A stretch of 64,000 nucleotides of DNA from a filamentous cyanobacterium ESFC-1 (lineage in GTDB: Bacteria; Cyanobacteriota; Cyanobacteriia; Cyanobacteriales; Spirulinaceae): NCBI GenBank assembly GCA_000380225.1, contig KB904821.1, positions 3,579,631 to 3,643,630 on the forward strand, written 5' to 3'. This document shows, piece after piece, positions 18,324-27,344 of this stretch. Both the position numbers and the translations under genes were made by a program. The notes beneath the pieces were generated by a model. That model saw only the letters and a program-made list of their open reading frames with translations, was not told the origin of the DNA and searched no databases. Numbering within the stretch: position 1 is the first letter of the stretch; each line of letters starts with the position of its first letter.

Positions 18324-19943
18324 ATGAGCTACTGCTTAAACCCCTCCTGTCCTCATCCTCGAAATCCTGATAACGTAAAAAACTGTCGGGCTTGCGGCGC
18401 GGCTATGCTAATGCGCGATCGCTACCTTGGAGTTAGGTCGTTGGGACAAGGGGGGTTTGGTGCAACCTTTCTTTCCATTGACACGGGGCTACCGGGAAAC
18501 CCTTGCTGCGTGATCAAACAACTCCGTCCCACCAGCACCGACCCCAACGTCTTCCAAATGGCCAAAGAGCTATTTGAACGGGAAGCCCAAACCCTCGGAC
18601 GCATCGGCAACCATCCCCAAGTTCCCCGCTTGCTCGATTACTTTGAATACAACAAAGACTTCTATCTCGTCCAAGAATTCGTTAGCGGTAACAACCTCCA
18701 ACAAGAAATCAAACGCAACGGCCCAATAAGCGAAGCCGGGGCCAAGCAATTCCTCAGTGAAATCCTGCCGATGATTCAATACATCCACTCTCAGCAGGTT
18801 ATTCATCGCGATATCAAACCCGCCAACCTCATTCGTCGCGACCAAGATAAAAAACTGGTACTCATTGACTTTGGAGCCGTCAAAAACCAAGTCAACCCCC
18901 AAACCTCCACCAGTGCCGCCGACCAAACCGCCCTGACCTCCTTTGCCATTGGGACTCCTGGTTTTGCCCCTCCCGAACAAATGGCCCTGCGCCCCGTCTA
19001 TGCCAGCGATATCTACGCCGTCGGGGTCACTTGTATTTACCTCCTCACCGCTAAATCCCCCAAAGACTTAGACTACAACCCCCAAACCGGGGAAATGGTT
19101 TGGCAAAAATACGTCAACATCAGCGACAACTTTGCCAAAGTCTTAAAACGAATGCTCGAAGTTTCAGTCCGCCATCGCTACCAATCCGCCGACGACGTAT
19201 TGCGGGCGTTAGACATGGAACCCTACATGGACAGTCTCGCCCAAGGCTTGATTAGTTCACCCACAAAAGATGACGGTTTACCCTCTTCAGGCAATCCCAG
19301 TGGCAATAACGACCAAACACCCGCTTCTGGCGGCGCAACCTCTGCCACCCAACGCCTCGCCATGGCCATTCGGGCTAAACGGGCCCGTCGCGAACAAAGC
19401 AGTGGTCGCACTCCTGCCAAAACCGTCCCCTCTAGTATCAATCGCAATCCCTTGAGTTCTCGGCGGGGGGGCTACAAGTCCTCTAATACCCAAGCTTCAC
19501 GCCGTCGCACTGGCAAACTAGACGCAAAAACCGTTGTCGATTCTTACGTCAAAGGACGGCGAGATTTTGCCCAACAAAATTTAAGCTTATTGCATCTTCA
19601 AGACGTTAATTTGTCGGGCTGCGTCTTTCATCAATCCAAGTTGATGAAAGTCAACTTACAAGGAGCCAACCTTTCTAACACCAACTTTGGCCGGGCAAAT
19701 TTGAGTAACGCTTCCTTACGGGATGCTAATCTGGGCCGGGCTTATTTAAGTTATGCCAATCTCGAAGGGGCAGATTTACGCGGGGCAGATTTGAGTTTTG
19801 CGTCCTTGACTTATGCCAGTTTGAAAGGGGCTAATCTCTGTGGCGCAAACTTAACCAATGCCAAGATTAGTGAAGATCAATTAGCTCAAGCCAAAACCAA
19901 CTGGACAACTATTCTACCCAATGGTCGGCGCGGTTTTTGGTAA
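18324..19943 (+). CDS. SpkB-like Ser/Thr protein kinase with pentapeptide repeats
   Basis: This 539-residue protein has three parts. The N-terminus has a cysteine motif (C4, C9, C21, C24) typical of SpkB-type cyanobacterial kinases. A eukaryotic-type kinase domain follows (about residues 33-300), with glycine loop LGQGGFGATF, catalytic lysine in CVIKQL, catalytic loop HRDIKPANL and metal motif DFG. After a Ser/Arg-rich linker come about 90 residues of pentapeptide repeats (A[DN]Lxx: NLSNTNFGRANLSNASLRDA). The domain order matches Synechocystis SpkB, which is linked to oxidative stress in that species. The protein has no transmembrane segment. A hairpin terminator follows. Confidence 0.9.
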   Translation: MSYCLNPSCPHPRNPDNVKNCRACGAAMLMRDRYLGVRSLGQGGFGATFLSIDTGLPGNPCCVIKQLRPTSTDPNVFQMAKELFEREAQTLGRIGNHPQVPRLLDYFEYNKDFYLVQEFVSGNNLQQEIKRNGPISEAGAKQFLSEILPMIQYIHSQQVIHRDIKPANLIRRDQDKKLVLIDFGAVKNQVNPQTSTSAADQTALTSFAIGTPGFAPPEQMALRPVYASDIYAVGVTCIYLLTAKSPKDLDYNPQTGEMVWQKYVNISDNFAKVLKRMLEVSVRHRYQSADDVLRALDMEPYMDSLAQGLISSPTKDDGLPSSGNPSGNNDQTPASGGATSATQRLAMAIRAKRARREQSSGRTPAKTVPSSINRNPLSSRRGGYKSSNTQASRRRTGKLDAKTVVDSYVKGRRDFAQQNLSLLHLQDVNLSGCVFHQSKLMKVNLQGANLSNTNFGRANLSNASLRDANLGRAYLSYANLEGADLRGADLSFASLTYASLKGANLCGANLTNAKISEDQLAQAKTNWTTILPNGRRGFW

Positions 19944-19967
19944 TTGTACAAATAAAAGCTAACAATC

Positions 19968-19996
19968 AACCCCTCTACCGTGGCAGAGGGGTTTGA
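19968..19996 (+). terminator. Hairpin terminator after the kinase gene
   Basis: AACCCCTCT (19968-19976) pairs perfectly with AGAGGGGTT (19985-19993) around an eight-base loop. Only a short T run follows, so termination strength is uncertain. Confidence 0.6.
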
Positions 19997-20045
19997 GGTG
20001 AGGGCAAAAACTGTTTGGAACTAAAGTAAAATCGCGATCGCGACC

Positions 20046-20492
20046 TTATAATTGCTGTTGTACCTTCAGGGCATAATCGCGAAAACGCTCCATATCCGCC
20101 TGAATCGTCGATTCCACCACGCGACCCAAGAATAAATCATCCATAATCCTGCCCAAAATCCCCGGAATGGCATACGCGACGGTCAGCTTCACAACACTAC
20201 TGCCCTTGCGGTCATAAAAGCGTACTGCACCACGATTCGGCAAACCATCCACCGATTCCCATTGAATAATCTGGTTGGGAACGAGTTTCAGAATCCGCGA
20301 CAGCCAGCTAAATTCAAATGCTCCTGAAGCCAGTTTCCAGCGAGATAAATCCGGGTCATCTTCAAGGACGTTTACCGAATCAATCCACTTCATCCAGCGC
20401 GGCATTTGTTCTAAATCCGACCACAATCCCCACACGAAATCAATAGGAGCATTAACTTCGACTTGTACGCTATGTTCTAGCCAATCGGTCAT
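20046..20492 (-). CDS. SRPBCC / polyketide cyclase-like protein
   Basis: This 148-residue protein has a START-like helix-grip fold. EHSVQVEVNAPIDFVWGLWSDLEQMPRWMKWIDSVNVL is the characteristic N-terminus of the cyclase/dehydrase (Coq10-like) group, and the C-terminal helix ESTIQADMERFRDYAL closes the hydrophobic pocket. Such proteins bind lipophilic ligands. Ligand and partner are unknown. It is tail-to-tail with the kinase gene. Confidence 0.85.
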   Translation of the reverse strand: MTDWLEHSVQVEVNAPIDFVWGLWSDLEQMPRWMKWIDSVNVLEDDPDLSRWKLASGAFEFSWLSRILKLVPNQIIQWESVDGLPNRGAVRFYDRKGSSVVKLTVAYAIPGILGRIMDDLFLGRVVESTIQADMERFRDYALKVQQQL

Positions 20493-20739
20493 AATTTTAT
20501 TATTTAGTATAAGAGCTTGAGAGACTGTTATTCGTTATTGGTTATCAGTTATTTGTACCGTTCCTCTAATTTTCGCGTGAAACGTTAAATTCACCGATCG
20601 AGGCTGAAACCTTAGTATAGTCTAGCTTTAACTCTTTTTGAAAGTAAGTCTTAAAAACCCAATTTATCGAAGAGTGCGATCGCGGTTTAACCTTAGTCGA
20701 ATCGGAGATAGATTCATGTTTTTTTAGGAAAAGTTGGAA

Positions 20740-21753
20740 ATGAGCGATCGCTCGTCTGTAGTCACAGGCACGGAAACGCAAACCACGAAACATAACCCCA
20801 GATTAATGAGAATCAAATACTTACGCCTTGCTGCTGCCAAAAGTGTCAAATTTTCAGCTTTGGTACTGCTGCTGGCGATCGCCACTGGCTGCAACACCAC
20901 ACTCAACAACCCCGAAGTTGATAGGGCTGATGTATCCTCAACTTCCGAGTCAGTAACGGCTGATACCCCTGACATAGCAACAGAGCCACGCGATCGCGCC
21001 TCCAGTCAGGCTACCCCTAATAATGCTCCAGAAGAAACTGTCGTAGTCGAAGAACCCAATGCGCCACCGTCAAAGCCAGCCACGAGCAAACCAGTAGCCC
21101 GCAGCCCCCAGTCTGCCCCGCCTGCCGACAATCGGCTCGTCGATTTAGAGTCAGGAATGCAATATGCTGATGCGCGCACTCGTCTCATCGAGCAGGGCTG
21201 GATTCCCGCAGAAGGGCCAGACCCCGGCCCCTACGGTGTTGAGCGTATGGCTTATGATGCTGGCTATACAGAAGTTTCGGCCTGTGCTGGTACGGGAATG
21301 GGACAGTGCCGCTTTGACTTTGTTCATCCCGGCGAGCAGAAATCCCTGGCGGTCATTACCTACGGTGGCTCGAAGCTAGAAGTTGGGGACTGGGATATCC
21401 AAACCGCTTCCCCAACTGTGGCTGAAGCACCCGCGAATAGCGGTTCAGAGGTTCAGGTGCAAAGTGTTATTCCCATGCAGTTTCAGGGTGAGTGGAATAT
21501 GGGCTTAGAGGGTTGTGGCTCGCTAGGTAGCGACGGGCGGTTGCAGATCGGGCTAGATCGAATCGACTTCTATGAATCCTTCGGCAATGTAGAGGAGGTT
21601 ATTGTCCAAGGAGACTCCAAGATGACGGTGACGGTTGAGTATAGTAGCGAAGGAGAAACCTTCACGCGGACGAGTTCTTTTGAGTTGTCGAGCGATCGCT
21701 CCACCTTGACCCATATCGAGACCAACACTGTTCGATATCGCTGCCCTGGCTAG
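20740..21753 (+). CDS. Lipoprotein of unknown function
   Basis: This protein of about 337 residues has a signal peptide ending in the lipobox IATGC near residue 50. A Pro/Ser/Thr-rich linker (about residues 55-130) follows, then a domain beginning LESGMQYADARTRLIEQGWIP with conserved cysteines (SACAGTGMGQCRFDF). The last 90 residues form a beta-rich domain (FQGEWNMGLEGCGSLGSDGRLQIG). AGGA stands upstream of the ATG at 20740; an internal ATG at 20806 would give a more usual signal peptide length and may be the real start. I recognise no named family. Another small membrane-protein gene follows directly. Confidence 0.7.
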   Translation: MSDRSSVVTGTETQTTKHNPRLMRIKYLRLAAAKSVKFSALVLLLAIATGCNTTLNNPEVDRADVSSTSESVTADTPDIATEPRDRASSQATPNNAPEETVVVEEPNAPPSKPATSKPVARSPQSAPPADNRLVDLESGMQYADARTRLIEQGWIPAEGPDPGPYGVERMAYDAGYTEVSACAGTGMGQCRFDFVHPGEQKSLAVITYGGSKLEVGDWDIQTASPTVAEAPANSGSEVQVQSVIPMQFQGEWNMGLEGCGSLGSDGRLQIGLDRIDFYESFGNVEEVIVQGDSKMTVTVEYSSEGETFTRTSSFELSSDRSTLTHIETNTVRYRCPG

Positions 21754-21821
21754 TGGCAGCCGGAGTCAACCCGTTTAAATCCCTAACTCATTTAAACACA
21801 GTAAGACTTGGACAAAACTTT

Positions 21822-22031
21822 ATGAAAATGAAAACTCTACGAACCAGCCTCTTAGTGATTGCCATCATCTTTTTCGGAATTGTAGGGTTTGAATATCTTT
21901 CCAATGCCGCGAGTACTAGAGTCGGTATGGATGACACGACGCGAATCTCGTCCTTAGTCACAGGCATTATCTATACCGGCGTTTCAATAGGATTATTTGT
22001 ATGGATGACGCGGCGCGAATCTCGTCCTTAG
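21822..22031 (+). CDS. Small two-helix membrane protein, unknown
   Basis: This 69-residue protein (MKMKTLRTSLLVIAIIFFG...) has two predicted transmembrane segments, about residues 8-26 and 45-62, and a basic end MTRRESRP. Its last codons lie within the second copy of a 47-bp direct repeat, while the first copy is read in another frame inside the same gene, so the C-terminus may have been rebuilt by a duplication. A GTG at 21753 could extend it upstream. The small size makes the call tentative. Confidence 0.5.
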   Translation: MKMKTLRTSLLVIAIIFFGIVGFEYLSNAASTRVGMDDTTRISSLVTGIIYTGVSIGLFVWMTRRESRP

Positions 22032-22045
22032 TCGCAGGCATTGTC
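21925..22045. repeat. 47-bp direct repeat with 74-bp period
   Basis: The segment starting GTATGGATGAC at 21925 is repeated from 21999 with about five substitutions (both contain CGCGAATCTCGTCCTTAGTC). The period of 74 bp is not a multiple of three, so the copies are read in different frames. Confidence 0.85.
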
Positions 22046-22070
22046 CAAATTCGAGCGATAGAGGCTCATA

Positions 22071-22514
22071 ATGCGTTTCATTCAGCAATGGCGATCGCGC
22101 GTCTTCGCCTTCACTATTATTGGCGCTCTCTACATTCTGAGCTACGGCTACGTCCGCAGCCAGCACCTCCTCGTCCACTATTCTACGTCTGCTGCTGGCA
22201 ACACCAACAGTCATCGGATTATGGGTGGCGACTTTGGCCTGGGCTTCAACCCCGCATATCAAATCGCTGGAATCAGCTACTGGGCATTTACGCCACTTCG
22301 CTGGATCGAGACTGGCTTTTGGTATCTTCGCTACCCAGTTGGGCAGCCCTGGCCATACGAGGTTAAGACTAGCCGAAAGCTGGCGATGCCCACTACAGGA
22401 TGTCTGAAAACTCTCCCTACTGCCTACTGCCTACCACCTAATGCCTCTTTTAAACCGCCGTCGAAGCAGGACGAGCCTCTGATTCGAGTTTTACCGTCTC
22501 CAACACAGTTTTAG
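22071..22514 (+). CDS. Hypothetical membrane-associated protein
   Basis: This open frame of 147 residues begins [20 protein letters not shown], with one hydrophobic segment (about residues 12-28), and continues with a Gly/Tyr/Trp-rich stretch to about residue 100. The first 100 residues look like a real protein, with GC-rich third positions and AGAGG upstream of the ATG. The last 20 or so codons overlap the end of crtQ on the other strand and look non-native, so the natural stop may have been lost. Family unknown. Confidence 0.5.
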   Translation: MRFIQQWRSRVFAFTIIGALYILSYGYVRSQHLLVHYSTSAAGNTNSHRIMGGDFGLGFNPAYQIAGISYWAFTPLRWIETGFWYLRYPVGQPWPYEVKTSRKLAMPTTGCLKTLPTAYCLPPNASFKPPSKQDEPLIRVLPSPTQF

Positions 22515-23922
22515 CCGCCTTGCGCCCGGAAATCGTTGCTCCTTCCATACTGTCAATGTAGTCCTGTTGGGTGTAACTGCCCGCGAGGAAAAAGTTAGGA
22601 ATGGGGGTGGCTTGATTGGGACGATAGGGGTCCATTCCTGGGGCTTCGCGATACAACGACTGCGCCAATTTCACGACGCTGTACCAGGTCATATTTAACT
22701 CTCGCGACGAGGGGAATAGTTCGTGGACTTGCGCGAGGACGTGATGAGCGATTTCTTCGTTGTTTTTCTTGATAAAGGGGTCGCCTGGGGTCAAAACAAG
22801 CTGTAATAGCGAGCCTTCGCCTTCTTTATAGTAATCTCCGGGACTGGTGAGGGCGAGGTCAGCAAAGCAAGAGAAATCGGCATCGGCGGTATAAAGTAAG
22901 TTATCTAAACCGGCGGCTTGTTGGAGTTGCTGACGTTTTTGGGGGTCGTTCATTTCTGTGACCCAACCATCAAACCGCAGTTGCACCGTGGCCACAGGAA
23001 CCGCATCGAGTTTATAAATATTGTCGAATTGCGGCCATTTGCGCCAATCTTGGGGCAGAAGTCGCTGAATTCCCGGCACATCACAAGCGCACACATAAGC
23101 GTCGGCGGTGATAGTTTCGACTTGTTCGCCACTGGCGACAGTCATGCCGGTTACGCGGGTTTGGCCGTCGATTTCTTGGTAGTGAATTTCGCGGACACGG
23201 CGACGAGTATAAATTTTTGTGCCTCTATCTTTGAGGTATTTGAGGATAGGTTCATGTAAATAGGTATCGGGGGAACCTTCCAACATTCGCAATACGGAGG
23301 CTTCGGTTTTGGCGGCAAAAAATTGGAAAATGGTCAGCATACACCGGGCGGAGATGTTTTCGGTGTCGATGAAGCCCAGGGCATAGGCGATGGGGTTCCA
23401 CATCCGCTTGAGGCTGCTGTTGTTGCCGCCATGACTGCGAAACCAATCGGCAAAGCTAATGGAATCGAGGTCGCGAATATTTTTCATCGCCCCCTCGAAG
23501 TCCACTAAACCGCGCACAATGGGGCTAGTACCGAGGGCGAGGGAGTTGGCCATTTTATCAATGGCGTTGAGTTGGGAGGTGGTAAAAAAGGCTTTGAGGC
23601 CGTTGAAGGGTGCGCCGGTGATAAAGCGAAAATCGAGTTCGCCAATCCGTCCACCTTCGTTGATGAAGGTGTGAACGTGGTCTTTGAGGCGGAGGTTCGC
23701 GATCGCGCCCACTTTCTCCATCAATTCAAAAAGATTATAGTAGCAGCCAAAGAAGACGTGCAAGCCCATTTCTAGGTGATTGCCGTCTTTGTCTGTCCAA
23801 CTGCTAACTTTGCCGCCGACAAAGGGACGGGATTCAAAGATTTCGACTTCACAACCCGCATCAGCCAGTTCTATAGCGGTGGCCATACCTGCGAGTCCTG
23901 CACCTACGATCGCAACGCGCAT
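22450..23922 (-). CDS. crtQ: Zeta-carotene desaturase
   Basis: This 490-residue FAD-dependent enzyme of the plant-type (ZDS) family desaturates di-cis-zeta-carotene twice via neurosporene to prolycopene at the membrane. The dinucleotide-binding N-terminus is [22 protein letters not shown], followed by [14 protein letters not shown] and [22 protein letters not shown], which separates it from phytoene desaturase (CrtP). The C-terminal amine-oxidase signature [19 protein letters not shown] is present. The length matches the family. It is transcribed alone; its 3' end overlaps a small plus-strand frame. Confidence 0.95.
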   Translation of the reverse strand: MRVAIVGAGLAGMATAIELADAGCEVEIFESRPFVGGKVSSWTDKDGNHLEMGLHVFFGCYYNLFELMEKVGAIANLRLKDHVHTFINEGGRIGELDFRFITGAPFNGLKAFFTTSQLNAIDKMANSLALGTSPIVRGLVDFEGAMKNIRDLDSISFADWFRSHGGNNSSLKRMWNPIAYALGFIDTENISARCMLTIFQFFAAKTEASVLRMLEGSPDTYLHEPILKYLKDRGTKIYTRRRVREIHYQEIDGQTRVTGMTVASGEQVETITADAYVCACDVPGIQRLLPQDWRKWPQFDNIYKLDAVPVATVQLRFDGWVTEMNDPQKRQQLQQAAGLDNLLYTADADFSCFADLALTSPGDYYKEGEGSLLQLVLTPGDPFIKKNNEEIAHHVLAQVHELFPSSRELNMTWYSVVKLAQSLYREAPGMDPYRPNQATPIPNFFLAGSYTQQDYIDSMEGATISGRKAAKTVLETVKLESEARPASTAV

Positions 23923-24067
23923 TTCTAGCTTTTTCCTTAGAGGTTTCTTTACAGATTGTAATATATGCTGTTCATCTATGGGGAAACTTATACAGTTATT
24001 AGCCTCTAAGGGGCAATCGGCAGTCGGCAGTTTCTTCAGTCATCAGTTATCAGTAATCAGTGTTTTG

Positions 24068-24152
24068 GGCAGTGGGCTTGTAGGGGCGGGGTTTCCCCGC
24101 CCAACAACCAACAACAAAGGACAAAGGACTAATAACCAAAGACAAATGACCC
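24068..24152. repeat. GC-rich hairpin plus STRR heptamers
   Basis: GGGCTTGTAGGGGCGGGGTT is continued by TCCCCGCCC and then by AACAACCAACAACAAAGGACAA-type degenerate heptamers that run into the start codon of the acetyltransferase at 24146. It is one of several copies of the same composite (see 40743-41081). Confidence 0.8.
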
Positions 24153-24571
24153 AATATAAAATTATTAGCGAAATCAATGAAGATCGTTTAGATGATTTGC
24201 TGGCGTTGTATCATCAGGCGTGGTGGAGTCAGGAACGACAAAAAGAGGATGTAAGGCGAATGTTACAGCATTCAGATTTGGTTTTGGGCATTGTTGCGCC
24301 AGAACAGGGAAAATTAGTCGGTTTTACTCGGATTTTGACAGATTTTGTCTATCGGGTGACAATTTGGGATGTCCTGATCGATTCTCAGTTTCAGGGGCAA
24401 GGATTGGGACGGATGTTACTCAATGGGGTGGTTTCTCATCCCCAGTTGAAAGATGTGGAAGCGATGTTTTTGATGTGTACGGCGGAAATGATGCCGTTTT
24501 ATGAAAAGTTTGGCTTTACGAAAGAGATTGAAAAGGATATGGGCTTGATGCAACGACTTCGGTTAACTTAA
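24146..24571 (+). CDS. GNAT family N-acetyltransferase
   Basis: This 141-residue acetyltransferase uses acetyl-CoA as donor. It has YKIISEINEDRLDDLLALYHQAWW at the N-terminus, LVGFTRILTD (beta 4) and the pyrophosphate-binding loop QGQGLGRMLLNGVV (consensus Q/RxxGxG/A) near residue 95, followed by MPFYEKFGF. The best start is the ATG at 24146, which lies in degenerate STRR sequence; an open frame extends far upstream but is not protein-like. The acceptor is unknown. Confidence 0.88.
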   Translation: MTQYKIISEINEDRLDDLLALYHQAWWSQERQKEDVRRMLQHSDLVLGIVAPEQGKLVGFTRILTDFVYRVTIWDVLIDSQFQGQGLGRMLLNGVVSHPQLKDVEAMFLMCTAEMMPFYEKFGFTKEIEKDMGLMQRLRLT

Positions 24572-24604
24572 AAGGCATGATTTGATCGACGCGATCGCGC
24601 TTTT

Positions 24605-25183
24605 ATGATGGATATAGAGTTACCTGTTTTATATAGTTCTCGGCTGATTTTGCGGTTGGCTAAACCTCAAGATATCTCTGCAATTTTGCGCTATTATCAA
24701 GACAATCGAGCGCATTTAGAACCTTTTGAACCCCAGCGCGATCGCGGGTTTTATAGCGAGATTTATTGGGATTGGGTGGTGCGCGATCGCATGGCGGATT
24801 TTTGGGCAGATCGCTCGTTGAAGTTGTTTTTATTTCACCAAAACTCTCCTCAAACTATTGTGGGTTCTGTCAATTTTTCTGATTTTATTCGCGGCATTGC
24901 CCAAAGTTGTATTTTGGGTTACAGCTTGGCTTATAACGAACAGGGAAAAGGTTATATGACCGAGGCGTTAGAAGTCGCGATCGCGTACATTTTTGAGGAG
25001 TTAAATTTTCATCGCGTTATGGCTGCTTATATGCCTCATAATCGCCGGAGTGGTAATGTTTTAAGGCGTTTGGGGTTCAAAGTCGAAGGCTATGCTTACG
25101 ACTATTTAATGATTCAAGATGTTTGGCAAGACCATATTCTCACCAGTTTAATTAATGAGAATTGGCAAGCTAAACAGTTATGA
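24605..25183 (+). CDS. RimJ/RimL-type GNAT acetyltransferase
   Basis: This 192-residue protein resembles ribosomal-protein N-acetyltransferases: LYSSRLILRLAKPQDISAILRYY, a middle GSVNFSDFIRGIAQSCILGYSL, the CoA loop NEQGKGYMTEAL near residue 120 and HNRRSGNVLRRLGFKVEGYA at the end. It lies 33 bp after the other acetyltransferase on the same strand, so the two may form an operon. The natural substrate cannot be inferred. Confidence 0.88.
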   Translation: MMDIELPVLYSSRLILRLAKPQDISAILRYYQDNRAHLEPFEPQRDRGFYSEIYWDWVVRDRMADFWADRSLKLFLFHQNSPQTIVGSVNFSDFIRGIAQSCILGYSLAYNEQGKGYMTEALEVAIAYIFEELNFHRVMAAYMPHNRRSGNVLRRLGFKVEGYAYDYLMIQDVWQDHILTSLINENWQAKQL

Positions 25184-25382
25184 ATTATTAATTAACAATG
25201 TACAATTTACAATTAATAATGAACAATTAGGGAATTTTCTAATTACCCATTATCAATACTGAGACTTGAGTACTAAGCATAACCAATAACCAATAAGCGC
25301 CGAGACCCCGCGTCGCCGAGAGGCGCAAGGGAAGGCTCGGCAAGACACCAACAACCAACAACCAATAACCCCGGAACAGTAT
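25184..25382. repeat. AT-rich dispersed repeat and STRR fragments
   Basis: TTAATTAACAATGTACAATT and ACAATTAATAATGAACAATT are copies of an AT-rich repeat also seen at 38337-38370 and 43409-43570. They are followed by CCAATAA-type heptamers and a GC-rich insert (GCCGAGACCCCGCGTCGCCG, about 25299). No gene. Confidence 0.65.
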
Positions 25383-25886
25383 CTAAGAATTACACTCTAA
25401 AGATTCGCGAGTATCCATTCCTGTGACGGGATTAGTTCCGGTAGCAACAGCACATAAATTTTTGCGCTGTACCCCATCTAAAACTGCGAAACTAAAATCT
25501 GCTCCGGTAATATCAACATTTTTAAAAGTAGACCGCAACAACATCGTTTCGGTAAAAATGGCATTGCGGAGATTGGTATTAATAAACTGAGCGAGATAGG
25601 CAATACCGTCACTAAAATCGGCATTTTCCCAGTTGGCATTAGTCAGGTCAACATTATTAAAAACCGCCCCTTGCATCTCAGCATTGCTAAAGTCAGCTTC
25701 TTTGAGCTTCACTTCAGCAAATTCAGCAGACCGTAAGTCCTGATTAGAAAAATCTTTAGAGTTGACGACGACATCATCATAAGCGCGAATTGCCGCAGAA
25801 CTGGCCGCTTGTGCGATAGAGGGTAAAGCGACGGTAAAGGAAATGAGTACAAAAATCGAAATTGCGAAGCGCTGCCAAAATTTCAT
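25383..25886 (-). CDS. Secreted pentapeptide-repeat protein
   Basis: This 167-residue protein has a signal peptide (MKFWQRFAISIFVLISFTVA, cleavage after AQA near residue 27) followed by pentapeptide repeats (about residues 45-135, A[DN]FSN/ANW-type: LKEADFSNAEMQGAVFNNVD). It ends in a short cysteine-containing tail (NLCAVATGT...LECNS). It is similar to lumenal pentapeptide proteins found in cyanobacteria and chloroplasts, so it is probably in the thylakoid lumen or periplasm. The function of this group is not settled. Confidence 0.85.
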   Translation of the reverse strand: MKFWQRFAISIFVLISFTVALPSIAQAASSAAIRAYDDVVVNSKDFSNQDLRSAEFAEVKLKEADFSNAEMQGAVFNNVDLTNANWENADFSDGIAYLAQFINTNLRNAIFTETMLLRSTFKNVDITGADFSFAVLDGVQRKNLCAVATGTNPVTGMDTRESLECNS

Positions 25887-25961
25887 CAGAGTTTTTTAAA
25901 AAAAAGTAACAGGAGGATACCGTTACAAATTTTAATCAAAAATCAGCAGAAACTAAAACCG

Positions 25962-27161
25962 CTACGATAATTTTTGCGACGAATCCGAATTTTTGGGGTG
26001 GGGTTCGTCAGTAGAGTCTGGGCGATCGCCCTCTGGAATGAGCGTTTCTGGCGCGTCTGGGGCAGGGTACGGGGCTTTTGGTGGGGGGAGAGGTTCAGGG
26101 GAGGTTTCGGGGTAAGAAGGCTGAGGAAGTAATGAATGGGGTTTTTGCCAGCGATCGAGAATATCTTTGAGCAGCACTTCTTTGACCCAAATTTGGCCAA
26201 TCACGGTGAGGGGTAGGGCGAGAAATAAGCCGAGAATGTTGAAAATATCGGTGAAAAAAACTTGAGCAAGAAGAATGACGGCAGGCAGGAGAGAAACCTG
26301 TTTGGCCATGACATAGGGGGTGAGGAAGTTGCTTTCGATTTGTTGAATGACAACGTATAAAATCAAGACGGCGACAGGCTTCCAAGGGGCATCGAGGAAG
26401 GCGATCGCGACGGGAGGAATGACACTCAACACCGGGCCAATGTTGGGAATCAGGGTAAATAGTGCCGCGAGAATGGCTTGAGCAAAGGCGAGGGGAATGC
26501 CTAAAATTAACAAGCCCACAAAACTCAATGTGCCAATCGCCGCCATATTTACCGCTACAGCGACTAACCAGCCTTGTAAATCGCGATCGCACAACACCAA
26601 AATTTCATCAACTCGTCGTCGATAAAAAGAGGGAAACAAGCGAATAAAGCCCTGTCGATAGGGTTGGGGGTTGGCTAAAATCATCAAGGTCAACACCAAC
26701 ACCAACAGGGTATTGAGCAAAACGTTGAAAGTATTGGAGAAAAAGTCCCAGCCTTGATTCAAGGCGCGATCGATTAATGGCGGCAGTTGGGCGATTAACT
26801 CGTCAATATCGGGCAAAGCGGCGACAACTTCAGGATCGAGGTTGCTTTCGATTCTCAATAACCAAGTATTTAAGCTTTGTAGACTCTGGGTAATGCGAAG
26901 GGCTAACTGTTCAAACTGCTCGGTAAAGGAAGGTACAATCAACCAAAACAAGCCCACAAAGCCAGCAATAAAAATCCCAAACGAAATTAAAACCGCAACT
27001 CCTCGTTGAATGCGCCAGCGTTGTAACTGACGCACTAACAAGCTCAAGGCATCAGCCAGAAAAACGGCGGTGAGTAGTAACAAGACCAAATCCCGGACTT
27101 GCCAGAGGACATACAAAGCGGCTAGACACGCGGCAAAGCCAATCCATTTCCCTAGCGTCAC
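25962..27161 (-). CDS. AI-2E family (UPF0118/PerM-like) transporter
   Basis: This 399-residue polytopic protein has about seven to eight transmembrane helices. The family pattern is visible: an N-terminal helix pair with LLLLTAVFLADALSLLV, a central soluble-amphipathic region (residues 75-150), and the conserved LALPLTVIGQIW and IPNIGPVLSVIPPVAIAFL segments. The C-terminal 60 residues are proline-rich and cytoplasmic. Members export or take up varied small molecules or ions; the substrate is not predictable here. Confidence 0.9.
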   Translation of the reverse strand: MTLGKWIGFAACLAALYVLWQVRDLVLLLLTAVFLADALSLLVRQLQRWRIQRGVAVLISFGIFIAGFVGLFWLIVPSFTEQFEQLALRITQSLQSLNTWLLRIESNLDPEVVAALPDIDELIAQLPPLIDRALNQGWDFFSNTFNVLLNTLLVLVLTLMILANPQPYRQGFIRLFPSFYRRRVDEILVLCDRDLQGWLVAVAVNMAAIGTLSFVGLLILGIPLAFAQAILAALFTLIPNIGPVLSVIPPVAIAFLDAPWKPVAVLILYVVIQQIESNFLTPYVMAKQVSLLPAVILLAQVFFTDIFNILGLFLALPLTVIGQIWVKEVLLKDILDRWQKPHSLLPQPSYPETSPEPLPPPKAPYPAPDAPETLIPEGDRPDSTDEPHPKNSDSSQKLS

Positions 27162-27344
27162 TCGTTTACTCTCCTCTGATTGCGATCGTTATTGAGCATT
27201 GTATAGCGCTTCGCGTTCGGCGTAAGCAGGCGAATTTTTTGCGGTTGCTTGTTATATTCATTGCAATTGATTTCTATACATTGCTCAAGGAGATCGATCC
27301 TGACGCGGGTTTGATTTTTTTCTGTTTATTGGTAATTTTCGGTT

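Noticed and set aside
22001..22366. 121-residue frame starting MDDAARISSLV
   Set aside because: It overlaps the better-supported frame at 22071 and runs through the direct repeat. The Arg/His/Trp-rich sequence looks like an off-frame translation.
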